Both the position numbers and the translations under genes were made by a program. 32,752 bases of DNA from Candidatus Fermentibacterota bacterium (GTDB lineage: Bacteria; Fermentibacterota; Fermentibacteria; Fermentibacterales; JCC-6), in assembly GCA_003646025.1 (NCBI GenBank), contig QNDR01000016.1:1-32752 (forward strand), read 5' to 3'. The notes below the pieces were generated by a model. That model saw only the letters and a list, made by a program, of their open reading frames with translations. It ran no database searches and had not been told where the DNA came from. Position 1 is the stretch's first letter. The number at the start of each line of letters is the position of its first letter. Below, one piece after another: positions 7,313 through 15,923 of the stretch.

Positions 7313-8851
7313 ATGTCTGTTGTTCTGACCGGTAAAGACCTTACTGTTGAGACTGTTGTTGCAGTGGCGCGCAATGGTGAAAAGGTAGAGCTGCACCCCG
7401 ATGCTATTGAGAGAATAAATACCTGTCGTAAAATGGTTGAGCGCAAGATTGCCGCAGGCGAAACCATGTATGGAATCAACACTGGAATTGGAGAGTTCTC
7501 CGAAACAAAGCTCAAGGATGACGAAGTTCTGGCTTTTCAGAAATACCTTATCTACAACCATTCTGCAGGTATTGGGAAACCGGCGCCTGTGGAGCATGTA
7601 CGCGGAGCAATGCTTGGCCGCGCGAATGTTCACAGCAATGGTCACAGTGCCGTTCGTATAGAAATGACACAGATGCTTGTTTCAATGCTCAACGCAGGGG
7701 TGACTCCTGTTGTCTGCGAGAAGGGATCTGTTGGGGCAAGCGGAGATCTGGCTCCTATGAGCATGATAGCACTGGTTGTTATGGGCGAAGGTGAAGCCTG
7801 GTTTGAGGGCAGCAGGTACCCCGGGAAAGAGGCACTGGCTCTTGGTGGGTTGAAACCGCTTAAACTGCAGGCCCGCGATGGCCTGGCTCTTATCAACGGC
7901 TCAAACCTGCTTACAGCTATTTCAGCTCTAAACCTTTACGATATGAACAGATGGCTAAAACAGGCAGAGATAACAGCAGCCATGAGTCTTGAGGCTCTGT
8001 ACGCTAACCTGACTCCTTACGAGGACAAGGTTCACACTGTAAGAGGTTTTGCAGGTTCGCTCCGAAGCGCAAGGGCAATAAGAAAGTGTATTGCTGGAAG
8101 CGATCTCTCCACGGGAAAGACACCGCAGAAAGTTCAGGATGCCTATTCCATGCGCTCTACTCCACAGGTTATAGGAGCTGCCCATGACGCAATTGCCCAC
8201 GCCAGGAAACAGGTGGAAACAGAGTTGAACGGAGTTGGAGACAACCCTCTGTTCTTCCCTGAAGAAGATCTGGTACTTACCGGAGCCAACTTCCAGGGTA
8301 CTCCTGTTTCCCTCCCCATGGAAATGGCCGGTACTTCTATAACTATGGTTTCTGTTCTCAGTGAGAGAAGACTGAACCGTCTGTTGAACCCGGCGCTTTC
8401 AGTGGGGCTTCCTCCTTTTCTTGCTGAAAAGCCCGGTCTTTACAGCGGCCACATGTTGAGCCAGTACACGGCAGGCATGCTGGTTACCGAGCAGCGAATA
8501 CTCAGTGCTCCTGCCGCGGTAGCCTCTATTCCAGCTGCTGCGGATCAGGAAGATTTTGTGAGTATGGGTATGAATACATCTCTTAAAAACTGCCAGATCC
8601 TGGAAAACGCATACGGTATCCTCGGTATCGAGATGATTGCCGCCGCACAGGCACTGGATTTCCGGAGTCATGAATTCGGCAAAGGTGTTCAGACTGCGTA
8701 CAAAGTAATCAGAAAGTATGTTGAACATCTCGGCGAAGACAGGCCTCTGTATCCTGATCACAACAAAATGAGTGAGGTCGTACAATCTGGAGAGATACTT
8801 GAAGCGGTTGAACAAGCTGTCGGATCCCTTGAAGGTGGTGAACAGCGATGA
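7313..8851 (+). CDS. hutH: MIO-type aromatic amino acid ammonia-lyase, probably histidine ammonia-lyase
   Basis: 512 residues, normal length for the family, from an ATG with a strong GGAGG site. The cofactor-forming triad Ala-Ser-Gly is at 142-144 within GSVGASGDLAPMS. Other family residues are present: the Tyr of MYGINTGIG, the His of NHSAGIG, Asn in LINGSN, Tyr and Arg of QDAYSMRSTPQV, Phe of GANFQGTPV and Glu of QEDF. The enzyme removes ammonia without hydrolysis, making urocanate if the substrate is histidine. The usual HAL motifs S/HQEDHVSMG and INGTQ are changed to DQEDFVSMG and INGSN, so another aromatic amino acid cannot be excluded. No other hut gene (urocanase, imidazolonepropionase, formiminotransferase) is in the window. 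Its stop overlaps the start of the secreted peptidase gene (ATGA). Confidence 0.87.
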   Translation: MSVVLTGKDLTVETVVAVARNGEKVELHPDAIERINTCRKMVERKIAAGETMYGINTGIGEFSETKLKDDEVLAFQKYLIYNHSAGIGKPAPVEHVRGAMLGRANVHSNGHSAVRIEMTQMLVSMLNAGVTPVVCEKGSVGASGDLAPMSMIALVVMGEGEAWFEGSRYPGKEALALGGLKPLKLQARDGLALINGSNLLTAISALNLYDMNRWLKQAEITAAMSLEALYANLTPYEDKVHTVRGFAGSLRSARAIRKCIAGSDLSTGKTPQKVQDAYSMRSTPQVIGAAHDAIAHARKQVETELNGVGDNPLFFPEEDLVLTGANFQGTPVSLPMEMAGTSITMVSVLSERRLNRLLNPALSVGLPPFLAEKPGLYSGHMLSQYTAGMLVTEQRILSAPAAVASIPAAADQEDFVSMGMNTSLKNCQILENAYGILGIEMIAAAQALDFRSHEFGKGVQTAYKVIRKYVEHLGEDRPLYPDHNKMSEVVQSGEILEAVEQAVGSLEGGEQR

Positions 8852-11358
8852 AACTTTCAGCGGTTTGCCTGATCCTTGCCGTATCTACCGTGATGGCGGT
8901 ACCCGAGGGTATCCCTCTTCAGTACATGGACAGCAGAGGAAGGCAGCCATCGTCTACCAGAGTTTCCTGCGAGGCAGGACGGGGAGCCTACAGTATGACA
9001 CCTGTTTCAGCACCGGTTGGCTCTTCCACCGATGGCGATAAGGTGGTGCTTCTTGTAGACCAGGCTGTGTTTTCGGGAATTGCAGCTTCTCTTTCAGTGT
9101 TTCAAAGCGATCTTGAGGCAGAGGGCTTTACCGTTTTGACATGGCAGATAAGCGGCGGTACAGCGACAGACATAAGGACAGATCTTCAGACAGAGTATAC
9201 CGCCGGAGATCTGGCAGGAGCTATTGCCATTGGAGACATACCCACCGGATGGATCGAGAATGGTTATGGTGAGTACCCCATAGATATGTACCTTATGGAC
9301 ATGAACGGCACATGGAGCGATCCGGATGCAGATGGTCTGTTTAATTCCTACAGCAGCGGTGCTCCGGAGATATGGCTGGGAAGGCTCACTCCAACCCACC
9401 TTACTTTCGGGTCTTCAGTGGGTCTTCTGAACTCTTACTTTGCAAGGAATCATGCCTATAGAAATGGAACTCTGACACTTCCGGACAGGGCACTTGCATA
9501 CGAGGAGGCTTTTACCGGTCTTACAGGTGCGCTGGATAATCTTTACGATGATGTTACCCGAAAGACCGACCCGGTTTCAACCAACGCTGATGACTTCAAA
9601 TCAGAGCTGCTTTACGGATACCAGTGGGTCCACCTGATCTCCCATTCAAGCCCGTGGGGAAGCAGTTTTCACACAGGTGCTCCATCGTCAGGCGGTGGAA
9701 CTCTGGACAATTTCGAGGTTCCTCCTCTTGATCCCCATGCTTTCTTCTATGTATGCAACTGCTGCACAAACGGCAGGTGGACAGAGGTGGACAACCTTGC
9801 CAACAGTTACATCTGGACAGATTCCTACGGTCTTGCAGCTCTGGCCCAGACAAAAGTTGATTACACCAACTACTTTACTGAATACTACAGTCAGCTGTCA
9901 TCAGGATCGAACCTGGGTGATGCTTACAGAGTGTGGCTGGGTGCAAACATGGGTAACGAGGACGGTGCTGTTCTGTTTGGAGATCCCACTCTGAAACCCC
10001 GGGTTGGAAGTGCCTGCCGTTCCGGGTTGTCTGGTGAATCCCCATACCCTGCAGTTGCCGGGTGGCTTGATTACCCGCTTACAGACGGTCTGCATTCACA
10101 GGGAAGAGTAGACACCTACCATGACCCGTTTTCAGACATGATTTTTGCTGTATCGGGAACATCCGATCCTGTGAGAGCAAACATACTGGCTACAGTTACA
10201 GATGGAGATTCCTGGGCTGCTCCGATGATTGTCTGCCAGCATGAATACTGGGACTGGCATCCAACTGTCGGCGGAGACGGTATGGGAAAAGTGTGGACAG
10301 CATGGCATTCCATGCGCGACAACCACGAAGGTTACGATATCTATGTGTCCCTGTGGAATGGATCAGGGTGGGGCGCGGCTCAGACACTCACAACTGGAGA
10401 TCCTTTTGATGTAGAGCCCTCTCTGTCCGGTGGAAACGGTCACACATGGCTTGTGTGGCAGAAGTGGGACGGAGGAGATCCTGATATTGTGGGGCGGATG
10501 TGGACAGGCTCTCAGTGGACAGTTGAGGAAACCATTGCCGGGTCTGACAACGCTGAACAGTATCCTGATGTTGCCTGGAACGGATCCGGGTACGGAGTGG
10601 TGTACCACCGTAAATCAGCGTCAGGAGGGTGGGTGATCGGTTTCAGAGATGCTCCGGACAGCGGAGCATTTGGTGCGGAAACCGTGATATCCTCTTCTTC
10701 CGGCGAGAACAGGTATGCATGTATTGCAGGAACTTCCAGCGGGTTTGCTGCTGTCTGGCAGAGTCAGAACGGCAGTATTGTGTACTCGCGACTGACAGGA
10801 AGTACCTGGAGCAGCCCTGAGGTGGTTTCCGGAAGTGATTACGGAGCACGCCCCGGTGTCGCCGTTACTTCAACGGGTTCTGTGATTGTTTCGTGGACTG
10901 CGGCAATGAATACCATCCGCTACAACTTGTGGGACGGCTCTTCATGGAGCGGGGTACTCACCGCAGCCTCAGCAAGCGCAATTGACGACGGTAAAATGAC
11001 CTGCAACTCAGCTGGCGATCTGTGGCTGGTGTATGGAGCCAGAGGAGATGACTACCAGTGGGATCTCCGGGCATCTACACCTGATCCTTCCGGTATTGAA
11101 GAAACGGAAGAGTCCGTAGCATTGTCTGTTGCGAACACAGGTTCCAATCCAGCTGGCTCATCAGCATTGTTTTCTGTCTCTGCCGCCGGAGAAGTCCTTC
11201 TTACCGTGCACGATATGAGTGGAAGAGTTGTGCACAGTGATACAGTGATGCCCGGAGAATATATCTGGAACTGCAGCAGTTCCCCTGCGGGTATTTACAT
11301 TGTAAGGGTTTCCAGAGGTATGGCTGCGCAAGACTTCAAACTTGTTGTTATCAGATAA
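8848..11358 (+). CDS. secreted gingipain-like (C25) cysteine peptidase with propeller-like repeats and T9SS-like tail
   Basis: 836 residues with a signal peptide (1-17). Residues about 50-385 resemble the clan CD peptidase C25 fold: a KVVLLVDQAVF strand, then candidate catalytic His (H262 or H266, in HLISHSSPW), then candidate catalytic Cys (C303, C305 or C306, in YVCNCC). Residues about 400-745 contain repeated W-rich blades (such as GSGWGAAQTL, GSQWTVEETI, GSTWSSPEVV, GSSWSGVLTA), suggesting a sialidase or lectin-like beta-propeller. The last 85 residues (VHDMSGRVVHSD, AGIYIVRVSRG) are a T9SS-type sorting domain. Probably an extracellular protease anchored at the surface. It overlaps the ammonia-lyase stop by ATGA, so the two are translationally coupled. 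A strong terminator follows. Confidence 0.85.
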   Translation: MKLSAVCLILAVSTVMAVPEGIPLQYMDSRGRQPSSTRVSCEAGRGAYSMTPVSAPVGSSTDGDKVVLLVDQAVFSGIAASLSVFQSDLEAEGFTVLTWQISGGTATDIRTDLQTEYTAGDLAGAIAIGDIPTGWIENGYGEYPIDMYLMDMNGTWSDPDADGLFNSYSSGAPEIWLGRLTPTHLTFGSSVGLLNSYFARNHAYRNGTLTLPDRALAYEEAFTGLTGALDNLYDDVTRKTDPVSTNADDFKSELLYGYQWVHLISHSSPWGSSFHTGAPSSGGGTLDNFEVPPLDPHAFFYVCNCCTNGRWTEVDNLANSYIWTDSYGLAALAQTKVDYTNYFTEYYSQLSSGSNLGDAYRVWLGANMGNEDGAVLFGDPTLKPRVGSACRSGLSGESPYPAVAGWLDYPLTDGLHSQGRVDTYHDPFSDMIFAVSGTSDPVRANILATVTDGDSWAAPMIVCQHEYWDWHPTVGGDGMGKVWTAWHSMRDNHEGYDIYVSLWNGSGWGAAQTLTTGDPFDVEPSLSGGNGHTWLVWQKWDGGDPDIVGRMWTGSQWTVEETIAGSDNAEQYPDVAWNGSGYGVVYHRKSASGGWVIGFRDAPDSGAFGAETVISSSSGENRYACIAGTSSGFAAVWQSQNGSIVYSRLTGSTWSSPEVVSGSDYGARPGVAVTSTGSVIVSWTAAMNTIRYNLWDGSSWSGVLTAASASAIDDGKMTCNSAGDLWLVYGARGDDYQWDLRASTPDPSGIEETEESVALSVANTGSNPAGSSALFSVSAAGEVLLTVHDMSGRVVHSDTVMPGEYIWNCSSSPAGIYIVRVSRGMAAQDFKLVVIR

Positions 11359-11367
11359 ACTGCTGAA

Positions 11368-11400
11368 AGGAAAATGGGAGACGCTGTCTCCCATTTTCCT
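11368..11400. terminator. bidirectional terminator between convergent operons
   Basis: AGGAAAATGGGAGAC (11368-11382) pairs perfectly over 15 bp with 11386-11400 around a 3-base loop. The stem holds A/T tracts on both sides, so it can act in both directions. It lies 10 bases after the peptidase stop, and its right arm overlaps the first two bases of the stop codon of the minus-strand antiporter gene. Confidence 0.8.
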
Positions 11401-12619
11401 AATCCGGGATTTCTCCGGCATTTTTCAACGCAATTTTAGCTGTTATCGGGCCTAAAATTTCAAACAGGATGCATGTGGCAGTAATTGTTGTTACAACTGA
11501 CGCTGCAATGGCGTGAGCCTGCGCAGAGTCGATACTGGAAAACTCCTGTGAAACAAGAAGAGAAAGCCCGATGGCCACACCGGCCTGTGAAAGAAGCCCG
11601 AAACCGATGTTGTTTCTTATTGTTTTGCTTGCTCCGCCCAGGTAGGCACCCAGCCATGATCCTCCGATTTTTCCCGCTGCTCTTCCTACCATGTAGGCAA
11701 CGCCGATGAGACCAAGCGCAGGCAGAGAAGCGAAGTTGAGATGTGCCCCGGCAAGGAAGAAGAACAGTATGAACAGAAGAGGCATAAGTGATCGGAGCTG
11801 CTCGTTCACACTGACCACAGTGCTTTGTTTTGTTGTGTTTGCAAGCACAAATCCAATGCCCATGTTTACAAGTATAAGAGACAGATGGAACATCTCCGCC
11901 AGACCTGCTCCCATGAGAATAAAGCCGAATGTAAGGGCGGGAATATTGTTTTTTGATAGCAGTTTAGGTATCAGGTATGAGTAGAGAAACCCAAGAACAG
12001 AACCCAGAACCAGGCTGAGCACAATTTCCACTGAGGGTTGTATCAGTCCGGAGGCAAGGCTTCCCTGTGAGATTCCACTGCTGGAGAGCAGTATCTGTTT
12101 GGCTATGGCTGCGGTAAAGCCGAACAGCAGAATCGCCACTCCGTCGTCGAACCCTGCCACAGCATACAGCGAAGAGGACAGTTTGCCCTTTGCCTTGTAT
12201 TCCCTTATCACAGCAACAGTGCCGGCAGGGGCTGTGGCTGGAGCGAGAGACCCGAAGATCAGTGCTGTAACAATATCTCCTGAAACTAGATAAACGAGTA
12301 CTGCAACAAGAATTAAGGCAGAAACAGATTCAAATACAATTATCAGCCCTATGGATTTACCGAGAGATTTCAGCGTGGACATCTTGAGTTCATTGCCGAT
12401 ACTGAAGGCCACAAACCCCAGAGCTATATCTGTTATAAAGGTGAGTTCCCGCAGGTGCTCATGGTGGAACAGCTTGAGTACTGAAACACCCATTACAGTG
12501 CCAAGCAGCATGTAGCCAATTATCGATGGAAGACCAACTTTTTTGACCAGTCTGCCAGAGAACAGGCCCAGCGTAACGGCTATTCCTATAAGAGCCAGAA
12601 GGGTGAATTCGAAGCTCAT
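11399..12619 (-). CDS. CPA2-type cation:proton antiporter (second of a tandem pair)
   Basis: 406 residues with about 12 hydrophobic segments, an NhaP/KefB-type Na+(K+)/H+ exchanger core. Recognisable parts are SGRLVKKVGLPSIIGYMLLG near the N-terminus, ALGFVAFSIGNEL, the GSLAPATAPAGTVAVI helix, and AGFDDGVAILLFG with the Asp pair expected at the ion-binding site. There is no C-terminal TrkA-N/RCK domain, which many KefB proteins carry. It starts with ATG overlapping the stop of its paralogue by four bases (ATGA), so the two are coupled. Two similar subunits in tandem suggest a heterodimer or duplication with divergence. Ion specificity cannot be read from the sequence. Confidence 0.88.
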   Translation of the reverse strand: MSFEFTLLALIGIAVTLGLFSGRLVKKVGLPSIIGYMLLGTVMGVSVLKLFHHEHLRELTFITDIALGFVAFSIGNELKMSTLKSLGKSIGLIIVFESVSALILVAVLVYLVSGDIVTALIFGSLAPATAPAGTVAVIREYKAKGKLSSSLYAVAGFDDGVAILLFGFTAAIAKQILLSSSGISQGSLASGLIQPSVEIVLSLVLGSVLGFLYSYLIPKLLSKNNIPALTFGFILMGAGLAEMFHLSLILVNMGIGFVLANTTKQSTVVSVNEQLRSLMPLLFILFFFLAGAHLNFASLPALGLIGVAYMVGRAAGKIGGSWLGAYLGGASKTIRNNIGFGLLSQAGVAIGLSLLVSQEFSSIDSAQAHAIAASVVTTITATCILFEILGPITAKIALKNAGEIPD

Positions 12620-13830
12620 TTCTCTCTACCGATCTCACCTGCTCTGGTCAGGGCGTACTTGGCTCCTATGGGCCCGACTATTTCGAAAATAATGCAGGTT
12701 GCGGTAATTGTCGTAATTACCGTTGATGCAATACTAACAGATTCAGGTGTACCCAGCTCCGTGAATTCATTCAAAACAAGCATTGACAGACCAATGGCAA
12801 CTCCGGCCTGTGAAAGTATCCCAAAACCAAGATACTTTCTGATTTTGGGTTCAGAAGCACCTGCAACCGCACCCAGCCATGCCCCTCCCATGAGTCCTGC
12901 AGTTCTTGACAGCATGTATATAACGCCGAGGATACCGAGCGATGGAAGAGATGTAATATCTAAATGGGCACCGGCAAGAAAGAAGAACGGAATAAATAGA
13001 AATGAGATCCATGAACGTAATTGGCCAAGGAGTTTGTTTACCATAATTGACGGTGTTGTGTTTGTAAGTACAAATCCCAGCATCATTGAGGTGAGAATCA
13101 AGGAAAGATGAAGCCACTGTGAAATACCTATGGATACGGCAACAAATCCGAATGTAAGAGACGGGATATCCGTAAGAGGTTTCAGCCTTCGGCTGAGTAC
13201 CGTGTATATGTAGCCCAGAATTCCGCCTGCTGCCAGACTCAGCAGAATCTCCCCGGCAGGATGCAGTATTCCCTGAAGCAGAGACATAGAGTTTGCAGGG
13301 TCAAGCATGTTTCGCGCTGCAGCATTCGCAAATCCGAAAATTACTATAGCCAGCCCGTCATCAAATCCTACAACAGCGTACAGAGCTTTGGTAAGGGTTC
13401 CCTTTGCTCCATATTCCTGAATCACGGCTACAGTTCCCGCTGGAGCACTTGCTGGAGCCAGAGATCCGAAGATAAGAGCCATAGGCATGTTCTTTGTAAG
13501 AAGCCATACGCCAGCTGTAACCACAGCGAATGCAGCAAAAGACTCTGCTATAATAATGTATATGATGCCTTTGCCAAGCTTTTTCAGACCACGGATGTTG
13601 AGTTCACTGCCAATTGTGAAGGCAACAAACCCGAGGGCAACATCAGTAAGGAAGCCGAGTGAGTGCAAGTTTTCGCCAGACAGTACGCCAAGAACCGAGC
13701 CTCCCAGAACAACACCGAGAATCATGTATCCCACAAGCGAAGGAAGATTGACTTTTTTAACCAGCCTGCCCATGTACAGGGACAGAACGGTTGCTATACC
13801 CACAAGGGTGATCAGTGGTAATGATGACAT
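12616..13830 (-). CDS. CPA2-type cation:proton antiporter (first of a tandem pair)
   Basis: 404 residues from the ATG at 13830. A further upstream ATG at 13863 would add 11 residues and overlap the preceding gene. The shorter form is preferred because it aligns from residue 1 with the downstream paralogue and starts 7 bases after the preceding stop. About 12 membrane segments and the same landmarks: GRLVKKVNLPSLVGYMILG, ALGFVAFTIGSEL, GSLAPASAPAGTVAVI and VGFDDGLAIVIFG. No cytoplasmic RCK domain. Expected to exchange Na+ or K+ for protons across the inner membrane, probably under control of the EIIA/PII-like protein encoded just upstream. Confidence 0.88.
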   Translation of the reverse strand: MSSLPLITLVGIATVLSLYMGRLVKKVNLPSLVGYMILGVVLGGSVLGVLSGENLHSLGFLTDVALGFVAFTIGSELNIRGLKKLGKGIIYIIIAESFAAFAVVTAGVWLLTKNMPMALIFGSLAPASAPAGTVAVIQEYGAKGTLTKALYAVVGFDDGLAIVIFGFANAAARNMLDPANSMSLLQGILHPAGEILLSLAAGGILGYIYTVLSRRLKPLTDIPSLTFGFVAVSIGISQWLHLSLILTSMMLGFVLTNTTPSIMVNKLLGQLRSWISFLFIPFFFLAGAHLDITSLPSLGILGVIYMLSRTAGLMGGAWLGAVAGASEPKIRKYLGFGILSQAGVAIGLSMLVLNEFTELGTPESVSIASTVITTITATCIIFEIVGPIGAKYALTRAGEIGREK

Positions 13831-13837
13831 GATAAAC

Positions 13838-14662
13838 CTAAAATTCCAGGGAGCCAAGAGCATGGTGCAGATCTGTAACGGTAACCATTACATCTGTCTG
13901 TTTCCGGAAATCCCCGCAGACATATTCGATGTTTCTCAAAGTCTGGTTAAGCAGAGATTCCTTCACAACCGCCATGATAATTCTGTTGAAAGTATTGAGG
14001 TCGTTGTTCCATAACCCGGCAAAAACGGGCATGTTGGACATGTATTCAGTTGATTCATGCGCTTCCAGAACCATTGCTCCAGTCAAGTCGTCGGAGGCGA
14101 ACACCTGCAGTACATCGTTGAACAGGTCTTCATCGCGAATGAACACATGAAGCATGCGCATTGCTGGTCCCAGCTGCTTTGTTTCTGTAGAGGAGGTACT
14201 GCTCTGCAGAATACCTTCCAGAAAGTCGTACAGTTCCTGTGGGGAGACAGCTTTTCTTATTGTGCTTCTGGTTTCAGGATTCCTAAGAAGCCTTGCCATA
14301 CCTGAGAGAACCTTCAGGTGTTCTTTGGGGTTGTCTTCCGGGCCGATAACAAAGGGGAATATGTTTACTTTTTCGTTGTCTATAGAGTTGAAATCAATAC
14401 CTTTTCTAGTGGTGATAATACCAACGGCAAAAGAATCTATGCCCTTTATTCTGCAGTGGGGGATAGCCACGCCGCTGCCAAGCCCTGTTGATGCCAGCTC
14501 TTCTCTCTCAAGCAGAAGTTTTTCCACTTCAGACGGGGCTATTCCTTTCATCGCAGGATGTTTGCAGGCTATCACTGCAATCTCAGTGATCAGCTGTTTT
14601 TTGTTTTTCAGATCAACGTTGACTTCGATTGTCTCCTTAGTAAGAATATCAGTGAGATTCAT
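13838..14662 (-). CDS. PTS EIIA (fructose/nitrogen-type) domain fused to a PII-like domain
   Basis: 274 residues. Residues 1-155 are a PTS EIIA type 2 domain related to FruA/MtlA/PtsN: the TGLGSGVAIPHCR motif holds the phospho-acceptor His69, followed by the KEHLKVLSGMARLL helix. Residues about 167-274 start with a MRMLHVFIRDEDLFNDVLQVF strand-helix and continue in a beta-alpha-beta-beta-alpha-beta pattern that looks like a PII/ferredoxin-like regulator; this second assignment is inferred from pattern only. No EIIB or EIIC domain is present, so the role is regulatory rather than sugar uptake. EIIA-Ntr (PtsN) is known to control potassium transport in E. coli. The gene precedes the antiporter pair by 7 bases and follows the HAD gene by 17. 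Confidence 0.83.
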   Translation of the reverse strand: MNLTDILTKETIEVNVDLKNKKQLITEIAVIACKHPAMKGIAPSEVEKLLLEREELASTGLGSGVAIPHCRIKGIDSFAVGIITTRKGIDFNSIDNEKVNIFPFVIGPEDNPKEHLKVLSGMARLLRNPETRSTIRKAVSPQELYDFLEGILQSSTSSTETKQLGPAMRMLHVFIRDEDLFNDVLQVFASDDLTGAMVLEAHESTEYMSNMPVFAGLWNNDLNTFNRIIMAVVKESLLNQTLRNIEYVCGDFRKQTDVMVTVTDLHHALGSLEF

Positions 14663-14679
14663 CCGGTCCTCCAGTATCG

Positions 14680-15426
14680 TTATCCCTCTGTTAAGAGAGC
14701 TGGGTCGATTCTGCCCAGTCCTGCCAGCGGCAGCACTTCGGTAAGATCGGCTACGGTTATAACAAGCTCCGGTTCGACAAACTCAATCTGCTCGGCCTGC
14801 CATGTAAGTGGACGCTGGACATATAGTGCGTTAACACCACATCCAATGGCCGGATTGATGTCTGACCTGGGGCTGTTTCCAATCATACAGGCCTCGCCAG
14901 GTGTTGTTCCTGTAGAGGCAAGCAACTGTTTCATCGTCTGTTCAGTTTTTACGGGAACCACTGTGCAGTTCTCGAAAAACTTTGAAATTCCCGATCGCTT
15001 GAACTTGTCTGTCTGATGATCTTTTTCCCCCATAGTATAAACGATCATCCGTTTTCCTGAAGCATGCATTCTTGTGATGGAACTGAGAACACCCGGCAAG
15101 AGAACAAGTGGATGGTGAAGAAGTGAATACGCTATATCATCTAGCGCTCTAAGCATATAAGTTGTTGGATTGTTGACCTTGTCCTCAATCATCGAACGCA
15201 GAACAGACATATAGGGGCGTGCTCCGTATCCGGTAACAGAGAGTCTCTCCAGGTCTCTGGTGTGTATTTCAGAGATGATCTCTGAAGGCTCGAAACCCAG
15301 ACTGTGCATAAGCGCGGCAAAGTCGTTTTCAGCACGTCTGAAGTACAGGCCACTTTCCCAGAGAGTGTCGTCTGCATCAAAAATCCAGAGTTTTGTGTTC
15401 TCAAGTCTGTTATTGAATTTCTTCAT
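14680..15426 (-). CDS. HAD-superfamily hydrolase
   Basis: 248 residues from the ATG at 15426. An open frame continues to 15501, but the added 25 residues look non-conserved. HAD motif I is WIFDADDTLWE (Asp17 nucleophile, Asp19). The cap helices follow, then motif II near IVYTMG, the conserved Lys in VPVKTEQTMK, and the acidic motif GNSPRSDI near the C-terminus. Likely a phosphatase of a small phosphorylated metabolite; substrate unknown. The chosen start lacks a Shine-Dalgarno site and has TATATT six bases upstream, so the message may be leaderless or the start may lie further upstream. First gene of the minus-strand operon with EIIA-PII and the antiporters. Confidence 0.8.
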   Translation of the reverse strand: MKKFNNRLENTKLWIFDADDTLWESGLYFRRAENDFAALMHSLGFEPSEIISEIHTRDLERLSVTGYGARPYMSVLRSMIEDKVNNPTTYMLRALDDIAYSLLHHPLVLLPGVLSSITRMHASGKRMIVYTMGEKDHQTDKFKRSGISKFFENCTVVPVKTEQTMKQLLASTGTTPGEACMIGNSPRSDINPAIGCGVNALYVQRPLTWQAEQIEFVEPELVITVADLTEVLPLAGLGRIDPALLTEG

Positions 15427-15501
15427 AGGACAAATATAACACATCCAGCTGTTGACGGAACGGGCCTTGTTGTTGAGGTGTGAGTAAACACAAATATACA
15501 T

Positions 15502-15783
15502 GGGAATCGCTCATTTCAGGACAACGGTGAAAGGGGTTCGTGTAATTGATTTGACAGCAGCAGGATAGTTCATCATCCTGTGCGAGTTAACAAATAGTTG
15601 TTGCGGGAAATATGGTATTTAGAACAGAAATTCTGTAATCGAGGGATACGATGTAGATTACGCCTACAGAAACAGAAAATCGAACAGCATATTAGTGTGT
15701 AAACTCATAATATATGAAGTTGCGTAAACATGAAATTCTGAAGTTCATACACTGAGCCGGAAGTATAACACAAAATTCTGCCG
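15502..15783 (+). other. non-coding leader region with three AAATTCTG motifs
   Basis: No credible gene lies between the HAD gene and the ABC importer. The octamer AAATTCTG occurs at 15628-15635, 15733-15740 and 15773-15780. The first lies in the inverted repeat ACAGAA-A-TTCTGT (15624-15636). The second lies in ATGAA/TTCAT. They sit upstream of the promoter at 15784 and could be operator sites, though short A/T-rich motifs can recur by chance. Confidence 0.35.
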
Positions 15784-15812
15784 TTGACGAGGTTCATGAA
15801 ACGGCTTAGTAT
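15784..15812 (+). promoter_or_regulatory. promoter of the ABC importer operon
   Basis: TTGACG (15784-15789), a 17-base spacer and TAGTAT (15807-15812) form a sigma-70-type promoter. It is 111 bases upstream of the first start codon, leaving room for a leader. Confidence 0.55.
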
Positions 15813-15923
15813 TTCAGCGGCAGATGCAGGTTCTAGCTGCACTGCTGTTTTGTGATTCGGCACAACCGGGCAGATGTTCTAGATCTGTTCGCAGGGAAAA
15901 TTACGTAAAAATACGGAGGGGTT

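Noticed and set aside
7693-7745. Calling the lyase a proven histidine ammonia-lyase
   Set aside because: The MIO triad and most residues fit, but several substrate-region residues differ and no hut genes are near, so the substrate is left open.
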